A DNA stretch of 64,000 nt, from positions 962,655-1,026,654 of the forward strand of contig LR594584.1 in assembly GCA_901538445.1 (NCBI GenBank), given 5' to 3'. This document shows, piece after piece, positions 11,257 to 20,129 of this stretch. Source of the stretch: Gemmataceae bacterium. Lineage in GTDB: Bacteria; Planctomycetota; Planctomycetia; Gemmatales; Gemmataceae. Each line of letters starts with the position of its first letter. Position 1 is the stretch's first letter. A model generated the notes under the pieces. It was given only the letters and a program-made list of their open reading frames with translations. It did no database searches and was not told the origin of the DNA. Made by a program: the position numbers and the translations under genes.

Positions 11257-12189
11257 TTACCCCTTCCAGTTGCCGCACGGCCACGTCCGGTCGCGGACCG
11301 GGTCGAGCACCGCCATCACGTCGGCCAACAGCGCCCGGTCGATCGGCTCGGCCAGCGCCCGCAGGTTCGCGTCGAACTCGCCCTTGCGGGCCGCGCCGCT
11401 GAGCGTGCAGGGGATGCTCTTCTCGGAGTACGCGAACTGCATCCCGAGGAACGCGATGTCGGCCCCGCGGGCGCGGCACAGTTCGGCGGCCCGCTTGCAC
11501 GCCGCGATCACCTCCGGCGGCCCCGGGAACCACGGCTGCGGCCCCTGGTTGGTGAGCAGGCCCATCGCGAGCGCGCTGGCGTTCATCACGCCGGTGCCGC
11601 GGGCGGCCGCGACCGGCAGCAGTTCGGTGAGCAGCCGTGTGTTGAACAGGTTGAAGTGCGCGTAGCTGATGACCGCGTCGAGCCGGCACCGCTCGATGGC
11701 CTGCTTGAGGAGCGGCAGCGGGTAGCACGACATGCCGATGAACCGCGTCTTCCCCTCCTTCTTGAGCTGCTCCAGCGTGCGGTACGTCTCGTTGAAGACG
11801 TACTCGTAGTCGGTGGCGAACTCGATGTCGTGGGCGAGCAGGATCTCGACGTGGTCGGTGCCGAGCCGCCTGAGCGACCCCTCGACGCACTTCCGGGTGC
11901 CCTCGGGGGTGAAGTCGAACACGTCGCGGTCGAGCCGGCACGCCTTGGTGCAGATGTTGACGCGGTCGCGCCACCCGCCGGCGAGCGCCTTGCCGATCAG
12001 CTCTTCGGAGACGCCGCGGCCGTAGTACGCGGAGGTGTCGATGAGGTTCACGCCCGCGTCGACGGCGGCGTGGACCGTGTCGGCGACCTCCGCGGGCGAC
12101 ACGGCCCCGTACTGCTGGCCGAACGCGGCCCCGCCCTGCCCCAACACAGAGACGCTCAGGCCGGTGTTGCCGAGGGGGCGGTACTCCAT
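11257..12189 (-). CDS. Aldo/keto reductase (L-galactose dehydrogenase-like)
   Basis: MEYRPLGNTGLSVSVLGQGGAAFGQQYG...GVNLIDTSAYYGRGVSEELIGKAL...DHVEILLAHDIEF. Confidence 0.9.
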   Translation of the reverse strand: MEYRPLGNTGLSVSVLGQGGAAFGQQYGAVSPAEVADTVHAAVDAGVNLIDTSAYYGRGVSEELIGKALAGGWRDRVNICTKACRLDRDVFDFTPEGTRKCVEGSLRRLGTDHVEILLAHDIEFATDYEYVFNETYRTLEQLKKEGKTRFIGMSCYPLPLLKQAIERCRLDAVISYAHFNLFNTRLLTELLPVAAARGTGVMNASALAMGLLTNQGPQPWFPGPPEVIAACKRAAELCRARGADIAFLGMQFAYSEKSIPCTLSGAARKGEFDANLRALAEPIDRALLADVMAVLDPVRDRTWPCGNWKG

Positions 12190-12291
12190 CGCGGGGCTCC
12201 AAACGGGTTGGGTCAAGGAGTAGGGTGCGTCGAGGCCGGCTCTGCGGCCGAGCCGCACCGCGGGGCCAAGGCGGGGTGTGGTACGCCTCGC

Positions 12292-12372
12292 GTCTTTCGA
12301 GCCACGGGGTTCACCCCCGTGGTCTTCGGGACTCTTCAGCACCACGGGGGTGAACCCCGTGGCTCGAAAGAC
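12292..12372. repeat. Long palindrome, 32-bp perfect arms (gtctttcgagccacggggttcacccccgtggt)
   Basis: Arms 12292-12323 and 12341-12372; nested in a looser outer repeat (agggtgcgtcgag / ctcgacgcaccct, about 12223-12433). Confidence 0.9.
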
Positions 12373-12477
12373 AAGCGAGACGCATTCGCCCCACGGTGCG
12401 GCTCGCCGCGAAGCGCGGCTCGACGCACCCTACCGCCGACGCCGCACATCGCGTTGACGGCCGCTACGGAGGTCGGT

Positions 12478-13005
12478 ATGTCGCGGGCCTCAGCGGAACA
12501 CGTGGCGGTCCGGGGGCGTGGTATGCGAGTCGCAGTCGTGGCTCTCGCAGGTGTGTGGGCACTGGCGGCGTGCGGGTGCTGGTCGACGCACCCCAACGGC
12601 GTCAAGCAGGACGCCCACGGTCGCACCGTGCTCGCCACGGACGCCGGCCCACTCCCCGACGCGCTCCTGCGGCCCTCGGCCGCGACCACGGCGGCGACCG
12701 TCGGAGCCACCGCGCGGCCGCCGGAAGCGACATCCACCTCGAACGCCAGCCCGGTCGTAATCCCGGTGTCGTCGGTCGACTCCCTCGGCAGCCTCGGTAC
12801 GGCCGCCGACCCGCTGACCGGGCGTGCGGCACTGAACCAGATTTCTGCCCGGTCCGGCCGCGCCAAGCTGTCGTCGCTCCACATCGAGAACGGGAAATCG
12901 ACTCTCAACTTCAAGTACGACGACGGCTCCACCGGGACTGTCACCACGGGCGACGGCGGCCCGGCCGACTTCCGGTTCGCACCCGGCAACCCGACCGTGC
13001 CGTAA
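12478..13005 (+). CDS. Hypothetical lipoprotein
   Basis: MRVAVVALAGVWALAACGCW lipobox-like N-terminus (alternative start 12523). Confidence 0.6.
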   Translation: MSRASAEHVAVRGRGMRVAVVALAGVWALAACGCWSTHPNGVKQDAHGRTVLATDAGPLPDALLRPSAATTAATVGATARPPEATSTSNASPVVIPVSSVDSLGSLGTAADPLTGRAALNQISARSGRAKLSSLHIENGKSTLNFKYDDGSTGTVTTGDGGPADFRFAPGNPTVP

Positions 13006-13011
13006 CGCCTG

Positions 13012-13992
13012 TCACAGCTTCACGACGCTCTTCTCTGCGATCGACTTCTCGGCGGCCTCGATGAGTTTCTGGGCGGTGATGGCGTCGTCGAGCGTGCTCA
13101 GCGGCTTGAGCCCCATCCGCAGGCTGTCGACCAGGAAGTACCGCACCTCGTTCATCACCGAGCCCTGGTAGGCGGTGTACGTCTGGCTGTGGACGAGGCC
13201 CGGCTTGATCTCGACGTGGTCCCGGTAGCTGTACCGGGTGCTGCCGGCGGTGCCGATCACCTTGACCATCACGGTCCACGGGTCGGCCGCGTGGTCGTCG
13301 GCCGCGAAGCTCGCGCAGAAGTGCGCCAGCGCCCCGTTGCCGAGCCGCATCTGCACCATCGCGATGTCCTCCTCCGTGTACTCCTTGTAGTGCAGCGTCG
13401 CCTTCATGGCGCACAGCTCGACCGGCTTGCCGACGAGGTACAGCAGGATGTACGAGTGGTGCGTGAGGATCTGCCGGACCACGCCGGGGTACCGCTTCGC
13501 GACCTCCTCGGGGTGGTGGATGTTGTACATGACGTACGCCGAGGTGATCCTCCCGAGGTCGCCGTTCTCGACCAGCTCGCGGGTGCGCATCATGCTGGCC
13601 TCGTAGATGTAGTTGTGGCCCGGCATGCACACGAGGTCGTTCTTCGCCGCGAGGTCGCGCATCTCCTCGATCTCGGCCACCGACACCCCCACCGGCTTCT
13701 CGACCAGGACGTGCTTGCCGGCCGCGAGCGCGAGCTTGGTGTATTCGAGGTGCGACTCCAGGTTCGTGAGGACGAACACGGCGTCGATCGCGGGGTCGGC
13801 GACCAGCTCCGCGGGGGTCTTGTAGTTCTTGCACCCGAACTCCGCGGCCCGAGCCGTGGCCCGCTCCTGGTTCCGGTTCCACAGGCCGACCAGCTTCGCG
13901 CCGGGCACCTTCTTCACGGCGGCCGCGTGCAGCACGGAGATGTCGCCGGCGCCGATGAACCCGACGCCGATGGTGTCCTTGGTGATCTTCAT
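13012..13992 (-). CDS. Gfo/Idh/MocA family oxidoreductase
   Basis: IGVGFIGAGDISVLHAAAVKKVPGAKLVGLWNRN (Rossmann), GKHVLVEKPVGVSVAEIEEM (EKP motif). Confidence 0.92.
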   Translation of the reverse strand: MKITKDTIGVGFIGAGDISVLHAAAVKKVPGAKLVGLWNRNQERATARAAEFGCKNYKTPAELVADPAIDAVFVLTNLESHLEYTKLALAAGKHVLVEKPVGVSVAEIEEMRDLAAKNDLVCMPGHNYIYEASMMRTRELVENGDLGRITSAYVMYNIHHPEEVAKRYPGVVRQILTHHSYILLYLVGKPVELCAMKATLHYKEYTEEDIAMVQMRLGNGALAHFCASFAADDHAADPWTVMVKVIGTAGSTRYSYRDHVEIKPGLVHSQTYTAYQGSVMNEVRYFLVDSLRMGLKPLSTLDDAITAQKLIEAAEKSIAEKSVVKL

Positions 13993-14103
13993 CTGTTCGT
14001 CTCGGTACGGTGGGGATGCTGAGTTTTAGCCACCGGGATTCCCGTTTTCAACCACCCGCCCGTGTGCGATGCTGGAACGCAACGCGCTCCCGATCAGAAC
14101 TTC

Positions 14104-14168
14104 GGTGGGGCAGGCATTCTTGCCTGCGATCGACGACCCGAGGGGCAGGCAAGAATGCCTGCCCCACC
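14104..14168. repeat. Palindrome, 24-bp perfect arms (ggtggggcaggcattcttgcctgc)
   Basis: Arms 14104-14127 and 14145-14168. Confidence 0.9.
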
Positions 14169-14185
14169 AGTGCCGTGTGGGGACG

Positions 14186-15595
14186 ATGACGATGCGGTTC
14201 GCCTTCTTGCTCCTGGTCTCCGTGTCCCCGGGTCTCCTGGTCCTGACGCCGGCGGCCGACGTTCCCGCCGAGCACCGGCCCGACCCGCGGCAGGTGCTCC
14301 GCGAGGGCGACGGCTACCGCTACACGCAGGCCGGGTGGGTGGTGCTCCACATCGAGGGCGACCCGTACCCCCGCGGGTACCAGCACGGCAAACTCCTCTC
14401 TACGGAAATCGCGAAGTACGTCGTCACGCTCGCACGGGAGCGGGACCCGAAGAACCCGACCGAGGGGTGGCGCACGATCCGCACGCTCACCGACGCCATG
14501 TTCCTCCGCAAGCTCGACCGCGAGTTCCTCGAAGAGATGAAGGGCATCGCCGACGGGGCGGCCGCGGCCGGGGCGAAGGTGGACGACCGCAAGATCGACC
14601 TGCTGGACGTTGCCGCGATCAACGTGTGGCAGGAGATCGACACGATGGAGGCGGCGCTGGCCGCGACGCCCACCGGGGTCGAGAAGCTCGAGCTCACGGC
14701 CCCAGTGCAGCCGAAGAAGGACCACTGCTCGGCGTTCGTCGCCACCGGGCCGGCGACGTCCGACGGCAAGATCGTCATGGGTCACATCACGATGTTCGGG
14801 CTCCACTTCGGCCCGCACGTCAACTTCTGGATCGACTGCAAGCCGACGAAGGGGCACCGGTTCGCGATGCAGGGGTTCCCCGGGGCGGTGTGGTCGAGCC
14901 AGGACTTCTACCTGAACGCGGCCGGCATCGTGCTGTGCGAGACGACCATCGACCAGACCCCGTTCGACCCGGCCGGCGAGCCGCTCACGACCCGGTCCCG
15001 CAAGGCGATCCAGTACGCGAGCAGCATCGACGACGTGGTGAAGCACCTGTCGCGGAACAATAACGGGCTGTACTCGAACGAGTGGCTCATCGCCGACACG
15101 ACCGCGAACGAGATCGCGACGTACGAACTCGGCACCAAGACGAGCAAGCTGTGGCGCAGCTCGAAGGGCGAGTGGTTCGGCGGCACCAAGGGCTTCTACT
15201 GGGGCAACAACAACGCGAAGGACACCGCGGTGCGCCGCGAGGCGCTGCCGGTGAACGGCGGGGAGAAGACGAAGGGCGAGGAGAGGGCCGAGTGGGAGCC
15301 CGACGGCCGCGACAAGGCGTGGCTCAAGTTCTACGCGAAGACCGCGGGGAAGATCGACGCGGCCGCGGCCAAGGAGGTGTTCGCGACCGCCGACCTGGCG
15401 CTGCCGCACTCGCTCGACGCAAAGGTGACCACGACCGCACTCGCGAAGGACCTGGCGACGATGGCGTTGTACGGCCCGCCGACCGGCAAGGAGTGGAAGC
15501 CGAACGCCGAGGACCACCAGAACCACCCGGGGATCAAGCCGCTGGTCCCGCACCCGTGGACCGTGCTGACCATCAACCCGCCCCCGCGGCGGTGA
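14186..15595 (+). CDS. C45-type (acyltransferase/Ntn hydrolase-like) secreted protein
   Basis: MTMRFAFLLLVSVSPGLLVLTPAADVPAEHRP; GDPYPRGYQHGKLL and HCSAFVATGPATSDGKIVMGHITMF resemble C45 autoproteolytic Ntn hydrolases with Cys nucleophile. Confidence 0.8.
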   Translation: MTMRFAFLLLVSVSPGLLVLTPAADVPAEHRPDPRQVLREGDGYRYTQAGWVVLHIEGDPYPRGYQHGKLLSTEIAKYVVTLARERDPKNPTEGWRTIRTLTDAMFLRKLDREFLEEMKGIADGAAAAGAKVDDRKIDLLDVAAINVWQEIDTMEAALAATPTGVEKLELTAPVQPKKDHCSAFVATGPATSDGKIVMGHITMFGLHFGPHVNFWIDCKPTKGHRFAMQGFPGAVWSSQDFYLNAAGIVLCETTIDQTPFDPAGEPLTTRSRKAIQYASSIDDVVKHLSRNNNGLYSNEWLIADTTANEIATYELGTKTSKLWRSSKGEWFGGTKGFYWGNNNAKDTAVRREALPVNGGEKTKGEERAEWEPDGRDKAWLKFYAKTAGKIDAAAAKEVFATADLALPHSLDAKVTTTALAKDLATMALYGPPTGKEWKPNAEDHQNHPGIKPLVPHPWTVLTINPPPRR

Positions 15596-15644
15596 CCGGC
15601 GGGTCGGTTCATCACCCGCCACGGTTCCCAAGAAGCAATACCTG

Positions 15645-15708
15645 GGCGAGCCGTGTGTGTCAACACACGGGTGGGCGTGAACCCGTGTGTTGACACACAC
15701 GGCTCGCC
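15645..15708. repeat. Palindrome, 28-bp perfect arms with 8-nt loop (ggcgagccgtgtgtgtcaacacacgggt)
   Basis: Arms 15645-15672 and 15681-15708. Confidence 0.92.
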
Positions 15709-15784
15709 AACGCACCCTGAACTGACGCCTTGGCGTACGCACCGCGGGACCACCGGCGGGCTGACGGTGCGACGAGCAAGAGCA

Positions 15785-15816
15785 ACAAAAAACCGCGGGG
15801 CAACGGCCCCGCGGTT
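15785..15816 (-). terminator. Rho-independent terminator of the minus-strand gene 15833..16195
   Basis: aaccgcggggc/gccccgcggtt stem (15791-15801, 15806-15816) followed on the minus strand by a T tract. Confidence 0.75.
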
Positions 15817-15832
15817 CGCTTACCGGGCCGGG

Positions 15833-16195
15833 TCACTTGATCTTCTTGAACTTCTCTTCCTTGCCCTTCGAGTCCTTGCCGACCATCTCCTCGGCGGTCA
15901 GCTTGCTGATGGTGACGGTCTCCTTCATCTCCTTGCCGCCAAACGACATCACCATCTCGAGCTTGTCGCCGTCGAGCTTGTACGTGCCCTCGACCTTCTC
16001 CGACTTGCCGCCGATGTCGATGGTCAGCGTCATCTTCCCCTTGTCGGTGAACTCGACCACGACCGGGGCCTTCTCGTCCGCCGGCGACCACTTGCCGATG
16101 AGCAACTTGGCGTCGAGCTTGCCGTCCTTCTTGTCCTCGGCTGTGGTGAGCCCGGCGAAGCTGAGCACCACCACGGCCGCAACGAGAGCGCGCAT
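15833..16195 (-). CDS. TIGR03066-like secreted protein (lipocalin-like small protein)
   Basis: MRALVAAVVVLSFAGLTTAEDKKDGKLDAKLLIGKWSPADEKAPVVVEFTDKGKMTLTIDIGGKSEKVEGTYKLDGDKLEM. Confidence 0.7.
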   Translation of the reverse strand: MRALVAAVVVLSFAGLTTAEDKKDGKLDAKLLIGKWSPADEKAPVVVEFTDKGKMTLTIDIGGKSEKVEGTYKLDGDKLEMVMSFGGKEMKETVTISKLTAEEMVGKDSKGKEEKFKKIK

Positions 16196-16289
16196 GAAAT
16201 TCCCCTTCGGATGGGACCGGACCCGGGGCCGCAACTCGCGCCCCCGGTCCCGGCCTCGTTAAGAGCGTATCCACCGGCCCGGCGACCGG

Positions 16290-17906
16290 CTACTTCTTCT
16301 TTGGCGGCGGGGCGGCCCCCGCGGTGACCCACAGGTCCGGCGTCGCGTGGTCCAGGTCGGCCAGGGGGGCGGCCGCGGTGCGGGTCAGCGCCGGGTCGTC
16401 CTTCACCTTGCCCACCAGGCGGAACGGGGCGACGACCGGGACGTCGGTGGTGAGCGACAGCGTGACGGTGTTCGGGTCCGGCTTGGCCGGCTGCGTGACC
16501 TCGGCCTTCACCCCCGCCGGCAGCCCCTCGGCGACCACCTCCACCGGCTTCGCAAATCCGCCCTTCCGCGCCACCTTCACGGGCACGCTGAGTGGCTTGC
16601 CGGGTTCGAGCGTGAACCGGTCGGCGGCGACGGTGAGTTCGTAGTCGGGCTCCGGCGGTGCGACCCGCAGCAGGAAGACGAACCGCGCTCCGCCACCGCT
16701 ATAGAGGTCGCTGACCGCGACCGTGTGCGGGCCGTCGGCGGTTGGCGTGAAGGTCAGCGACGTGTCGCCGTTGAGCTTCGCCGGCTCCGCACGGGCGACC
16801 TGTTTCTTCTCTTGGTCGAGGACACGCACGACCGGGTTCACCGCGAGCCCGAACGCGCGGCTCTCGACCTGCACCGTCAGGGGTTGGCCCTTCTTGCACG
16901 CGAACGGGACCAGCACTTCAGCCCCGCCGGCCGCGATCCGGCCCGTGAGCGAGAACGGCGGCTTCGGGTCGGCCGGCACCGAGGCGAACGTCGGGTGCTT
17001 CTCGACCCGCACGCGCACCGCGTTCGCCAACTCGGGAGCGAACAGCGTCGCGTGCCTCGCGTCCGCTGCCGCTTCGAGCCGCAGCGCCTTGGGGACGTTC
17101 CAACCGTCGAGCGCGACAGTCGCGGCATCCTCGGGCTTCGCCACAGCCAGCGGTGCCGCGTGGTCGGCGAACGCACCAGTCGTGAGCGTCAGGCGGTAGA
17201 CGCACGCCTCCGAGCCGAAGAACCGGATGCTGGAGTCGGGGGCCGACGGGAACCCGAACACGCGGACGACATAGGTGCCGTCAGTTGGGGCGGTGAAGGC
17301 GAGTTGCGGGTCGAGACCGCGGAAGTCGTGGTTCTCGTCGAGCACGAAGCCGTCGGCCGACACCACCTGAAGGATCGGATCGGCCGGCGACCGCAAGCCC
17401 GAGTGGGCGTCGAGCGAGGCAACGAGCGCCTGCCCCTTCTTGAGCGCGACGCCGAAGCAATCGACGTCGCCGGCCTTCTCCAACCGGCCGTTGACGACGA
17501 CGTTCCCGACGATCACCTGCGGCTTCCGCGCGTCGTCGTTCGGTTCCTTCTCCGCGACGTCGGGGAGCGTGCCGACCACGAACGGCCGCAGCCCACTTGC
17601 CCCCTCGTCGTTGTGGGCGCGCAGCCAGTAAACGCCCGGCACCGCGTCCTTCGCGACCGCGACGCTAAGCTTGCCCTTGTCTTTGGCCGGAGAGACGGTG
17701 ACCCCAGCGCCGCTGACTGCAACCTTCACCGGCCATTGCTCGAACGCGCCACCCGCGGTCAGGTCAACCGTCGTGCCGCGCTGCGCCCCGCCGGGGTAGA
17801 GGTGCGTGAGGGTCGGGGGCGCGGCGAGTGCGGAAGCAGGAGTGGCCACAAAAAGGCACAAAACGACACAAAAAGGAGAACAGTGAGGTCGAACTGTCTG
17901 CTTCAT
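16290..17906 (-). CDS. PPC (bacterial pre-peptidase C-terminal) domain-containing secreted protein
   Basis: PPTLTHLYPGGAQRGTTVDLTAGG...EKEPNDDARKPQVIVGNVVVNGRLEKAGDVDCFGVALKKGQALVASLDAHSGLRSPADPILQV. Confidence 0.85.
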   Translation of the reverse strand: MKQTVRPHCSPFCVVLCLFVATPASALAAPPTLTHLYPGGAQRGTTVDLTAGGAFEQWPVKVAVSGAGVTVSPAKDKGKLSVAVAKDAVPGVYWLRAHNDEGASGLRPFVVGTLPDVAEKEPNDDARKPQVIVGNVVVNGRLEKAGDVDCFGVALKKGQALVASLDAHSGLRSPADPILQVVSADGFVLDENHDFRGLDPQLAFTAPTDGTYVVRVFGFPSAPDSSIRFFGSEACVYRLTLTTGAFADHAAPLAVAKPEDAATVALDGWNVPKALRLEAAADARHATLFAPELANAVRVRVEKHPTFASVPADPKPPFSLTGRIAAGGAEVLVPFACKKGQPLTVQVESRAFGLAVNPVVRVLDQEKKQVARAEPAKLNGDTSLTFTPTADGPHTVAVSDLYSGGGARFVFLLRVAPPEPDYELTVAADRFTLEPGKPLSVPVKVARKGGFAKPVEVVAEGLPAGVKAEVTQPAKPDPNTVTLSLTTDVPVVAPFRLVGKVKDDPALTRTAAAPLADLDHATPDLWVTAGAAPPPKKK

Positions 17907-17937
17907 TTTCGTGACTTCTTGTGCCTTTTTGTGGCCA
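17843..17937. repeat. Inverted repeat, 19-bp perfect arms (tggccacaaaaaggcacaa), spanning the start of the PPC gene
   Basis: Arms 17843-17861 and 17919-17937; start codon at 17906-17904 lies between them. Confidence 0.85.
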
Positions 17938-17952
17938 TCGTCGCGTTGCGAT

Positions 17953-19296
17953 TCACATCAGTTCCTTGATCGGCGTCGGCTCGCTGACGATGTGGGCCGG
18001 GCGGCCCTGCTGGTTGTAGAGGATCTTGCCGGGGTCGATGCCGAGCTTCGTGTACACGGTCGAGACGAAGTTCTCGGGCGACAGCACGCGGTCCACGGCG
18101 GCGAACCCGTTCTTGTCGGTCGCGCCGATGACGGCCCCCCCCGGGGTGCCGCCGCCGGCGAACAGCACGCTCATCGCGTTCGCCCAGTGGTCGCGGCCCG
18201 GCTTCGTCTGGCCGGAGAGCGTCGAGATCTTCGGCGTGCGCCCGAACTCGCCGAGCGCGATCACGAGGGTGCTGTCGAGCATCCCGCGCTCTTCAAGATC
18301 GGTGATGAGCGCCGACACCGACTGGTCCCACGCTGGGAGACGGTTCCGCAGCGCGCCGAAGAGGTCCGAGTGGTGGTCCCAGCCGCCGTCGTTAACGGTG
18401 ACGAACGGCACCCCGGCCTCGACGAGCCGCCGGGCGAGGAGCAACCGCTGGCCGAAGCCGTTGCGGGCGTACCGGTCGCGGGTCTTGTTCGGCTCGCGGG
18501 CGATGTCGAAGGCGGCCTGGGCCTCCTTCGAGTTCATCAGGTCGTAGGCCTGCTTGTAGTGCTCGTCGAGCGCGACGGCCGGGTCCGCGGCGGCCTTGTC
18601 CATGACGCGCTTCAGGGTGTCCACGTCGCTGCGGACGCCGGCCCGGTCATCGAACCGCTCGCCGGTGAGCCCCTCGGGGATGGCGACGTCGCGGACCTTG
18701 AACCCGCGACTGTTGGGGTCGTCGCCGACGACGAACGGCGCGTACTTCGCGCCGAGGAAGTTCGACCCGCCCGACCGCGTCATGCTGGGCAGTGAGAAGT
18801 ACGCGGGGAGCCCGACCGGTGCGCCCTTCTCGGAAGCGACGACCGAACCCATGCTCGGGTGGAAGCTGACGAACGCCCCGCACCCGACCGGGATCCGCGG
18901 CGGCGCGCCGGTCATCATGTAGTGGTTGCCGGCCCCGTGGTTCCCCTGGTCGTGCCGGATCGAGCGGATCATGGCGAACTTGTCGAGCCCCTTGGCGAGC
19001 TTCGTCATGTGCTCGGAGAACTGGACGCCCGGCACCGCGGTCGGGATCGCCTTGAACTCGCCGCGGTATTCTTCCGGCGCGTTCGGCTTGGGGTCGAACA
19101 TCTCGAAGTGCGTCGGCCCGCCGTCGAGCCAGATGAGGATGCACGCCTTGGCCCTCGCCTCGGGCTTGTTCACGGCCTCGGCCGCGACTCCGCGGGCGCG
19201 GAGCGCGGTGAGCAACCCGCCGCCGAGGAACGCGCCGAGCCCGAGTTGCAGGCAGTCGCGCCGCGACACGCCGGCACAGTTCGTGTGAAAGGGCAT
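17953..19296 (-). CDS. DUF1501 domain-containing protein (Tat-type N-terminus)
   Basis: MPFHTNCAGVSRRDCLQLGLGAFLGGGLL; CILIWLDGGPTHFEMFDPKPNAPEEYRGEF; LGEFGRTPKIS...GRDHWANAMSVLFAGGGTPGG. Confidence 0.92.
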   Translation of the reverse strand: MPFHTNCAGVSRRDCLQLGLGAFLGGGLLTALRARGVAAEAVNKPEARAKACILIWLDGGPTHFEMFDPKPNAPEEYRGEFKAIPTAVPGVQFSEHMTKLAKGLDKFAMIRSIRHDQGNHGAGNHYMMTGAPPRIPVGCGAFVSFHPSMGSVVASEKGAPVGLPAYFSLPSMTRSGGSNFLGAKYAPFVVGDDPNSRGFKVRDVAIPEGLTGERFDDRAGVRSDVDTLKRVMDKAAADPAVALDEHYKQAYDLMNSKEAQAAFDIAREPNKTRDRYARNGFGQRLLLARRLVEAGVPFVTVNDGGWDHHSDLFGALRNRLPAWDQSVSALITDLEERGMLDSTLVIALGEFGRTPKISTLSGQTKPGRDHWANAMSVLFAGGGTPGGAVIGATDKNGFAAVDRVLSPENFVSTVYTKLGIDPGKILYNQQGRPAHIVSEPTPIKELM

Positions 19297-19324
19297 AACG
19301 AAGTCCTCCCAAGGCCGTGATTGT

Positions 19325-19548
19325 CGCACCCTTTCAGGGTGCATTGGTACGCCGTGCGGACCCGGGGCGTTGCCCCGGGCTAAGTTGTCCGACCCCTTCG
19401 GGGTACAAACCGTTAAACCCGGTCGGGGCGGAGATAGTCGGCGCGCTACCGGAACAACGTTGTCTTCACCCCGAAGGGGTGGAGCAACCTAGCCCGGGGC
19501 AACGCCCCGGGTCCGCAAACCCAATGCCCCGCACCCTGAAAGGGTGCA
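19325..19548. repeat. Composite palindrome (REP-like) on one side of the transposase
   Basis: cgcaccctttcagggtgcattgg...gcggacccggggcgttgccccgggct facing agcccggggcaacgccccgggtccgc...ccaatgccccgcaccctgaaagggtgc. Confidence 0.85.
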
Positions 19549-19557
19549 CCACGCACG

Positions 19558-20004
19558 TCAGTCCCACACGTACCGCTCGTCCCACTCGATGTCGTGCTTT
19601 CGGAGGAACGCACGGAACTCGTCCTGGAACGTCCGCTTCTTGTGGTGCTCCTGTTGGCCGACGATGTACTCGGTCACGCGCTCTTCGTTCGACCGGCTTA
19701 CCGAGAACGCGGCGTACCCGGTCTGCCAGTAGAAATCGGGGTTAACGTGTTCCTTCGCCCAGATCGACGACCCCTTCTTCACGTCCTTGACCACATCCCA
19801 CATCGCCAGCGTCTTCGACAGCACGAACAGCAGGTGGACGTGGTCCTCGACGCCGCCCACCTTGATCGCGGGACAGTTCATCTCGTTCAGGGTACCGGCG
19901 AGGTACGCGAAGAGCCGGTCTCGCACCTCGGGCCGGATCAACGGCCTCCGGTTCTTGGTGCTGAATACCAGATGAACAACGTTTCTCGCGAGTGATTGCG
20001 ACAC
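19558..20004 (-). mobile_element. REP-associated tyrosine transposase (RAYT)/IS200-like Y1 transposase
   Basis: MSQSLARNVVHLVFSTKNRRPLIRPEVRDRLFAYLAGTLNEMNCPAIKVGGVEDHVHLLFVLSKTLAMWDVVKDVKKGSSIWAKE...FYWQTGYAAFSVSRS: HUH-type 'DHVHLL' motif; flanked by palindromes. Confidence 0.9.
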
Positions 20005-20017
20005 GTCCCCCTCGGGT

Positions 20018-20115
20018 GTCGCACCCTTTCAGGGTGCTTTTGGGTTGCTCTGCGAACCCGGGGCGTTGCCCCGGGTTCGCGTTCCCGACCGTCCCGCACC
20101 CTGAAAGGTGCGACA
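20018..20115. repeat. Composite palindrome (REP-like) on the other side of the transposase
   Basis: tgtcgcaccctttcagggtgc...cgaacccggggcgttgccccgggttcg...gcaccctgaaaggtgcgaca; shares both motifs with 19325-19548. Confidence 0.85.
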
Positions 20116-20129
20116 ACGCCCCTCCCGCC

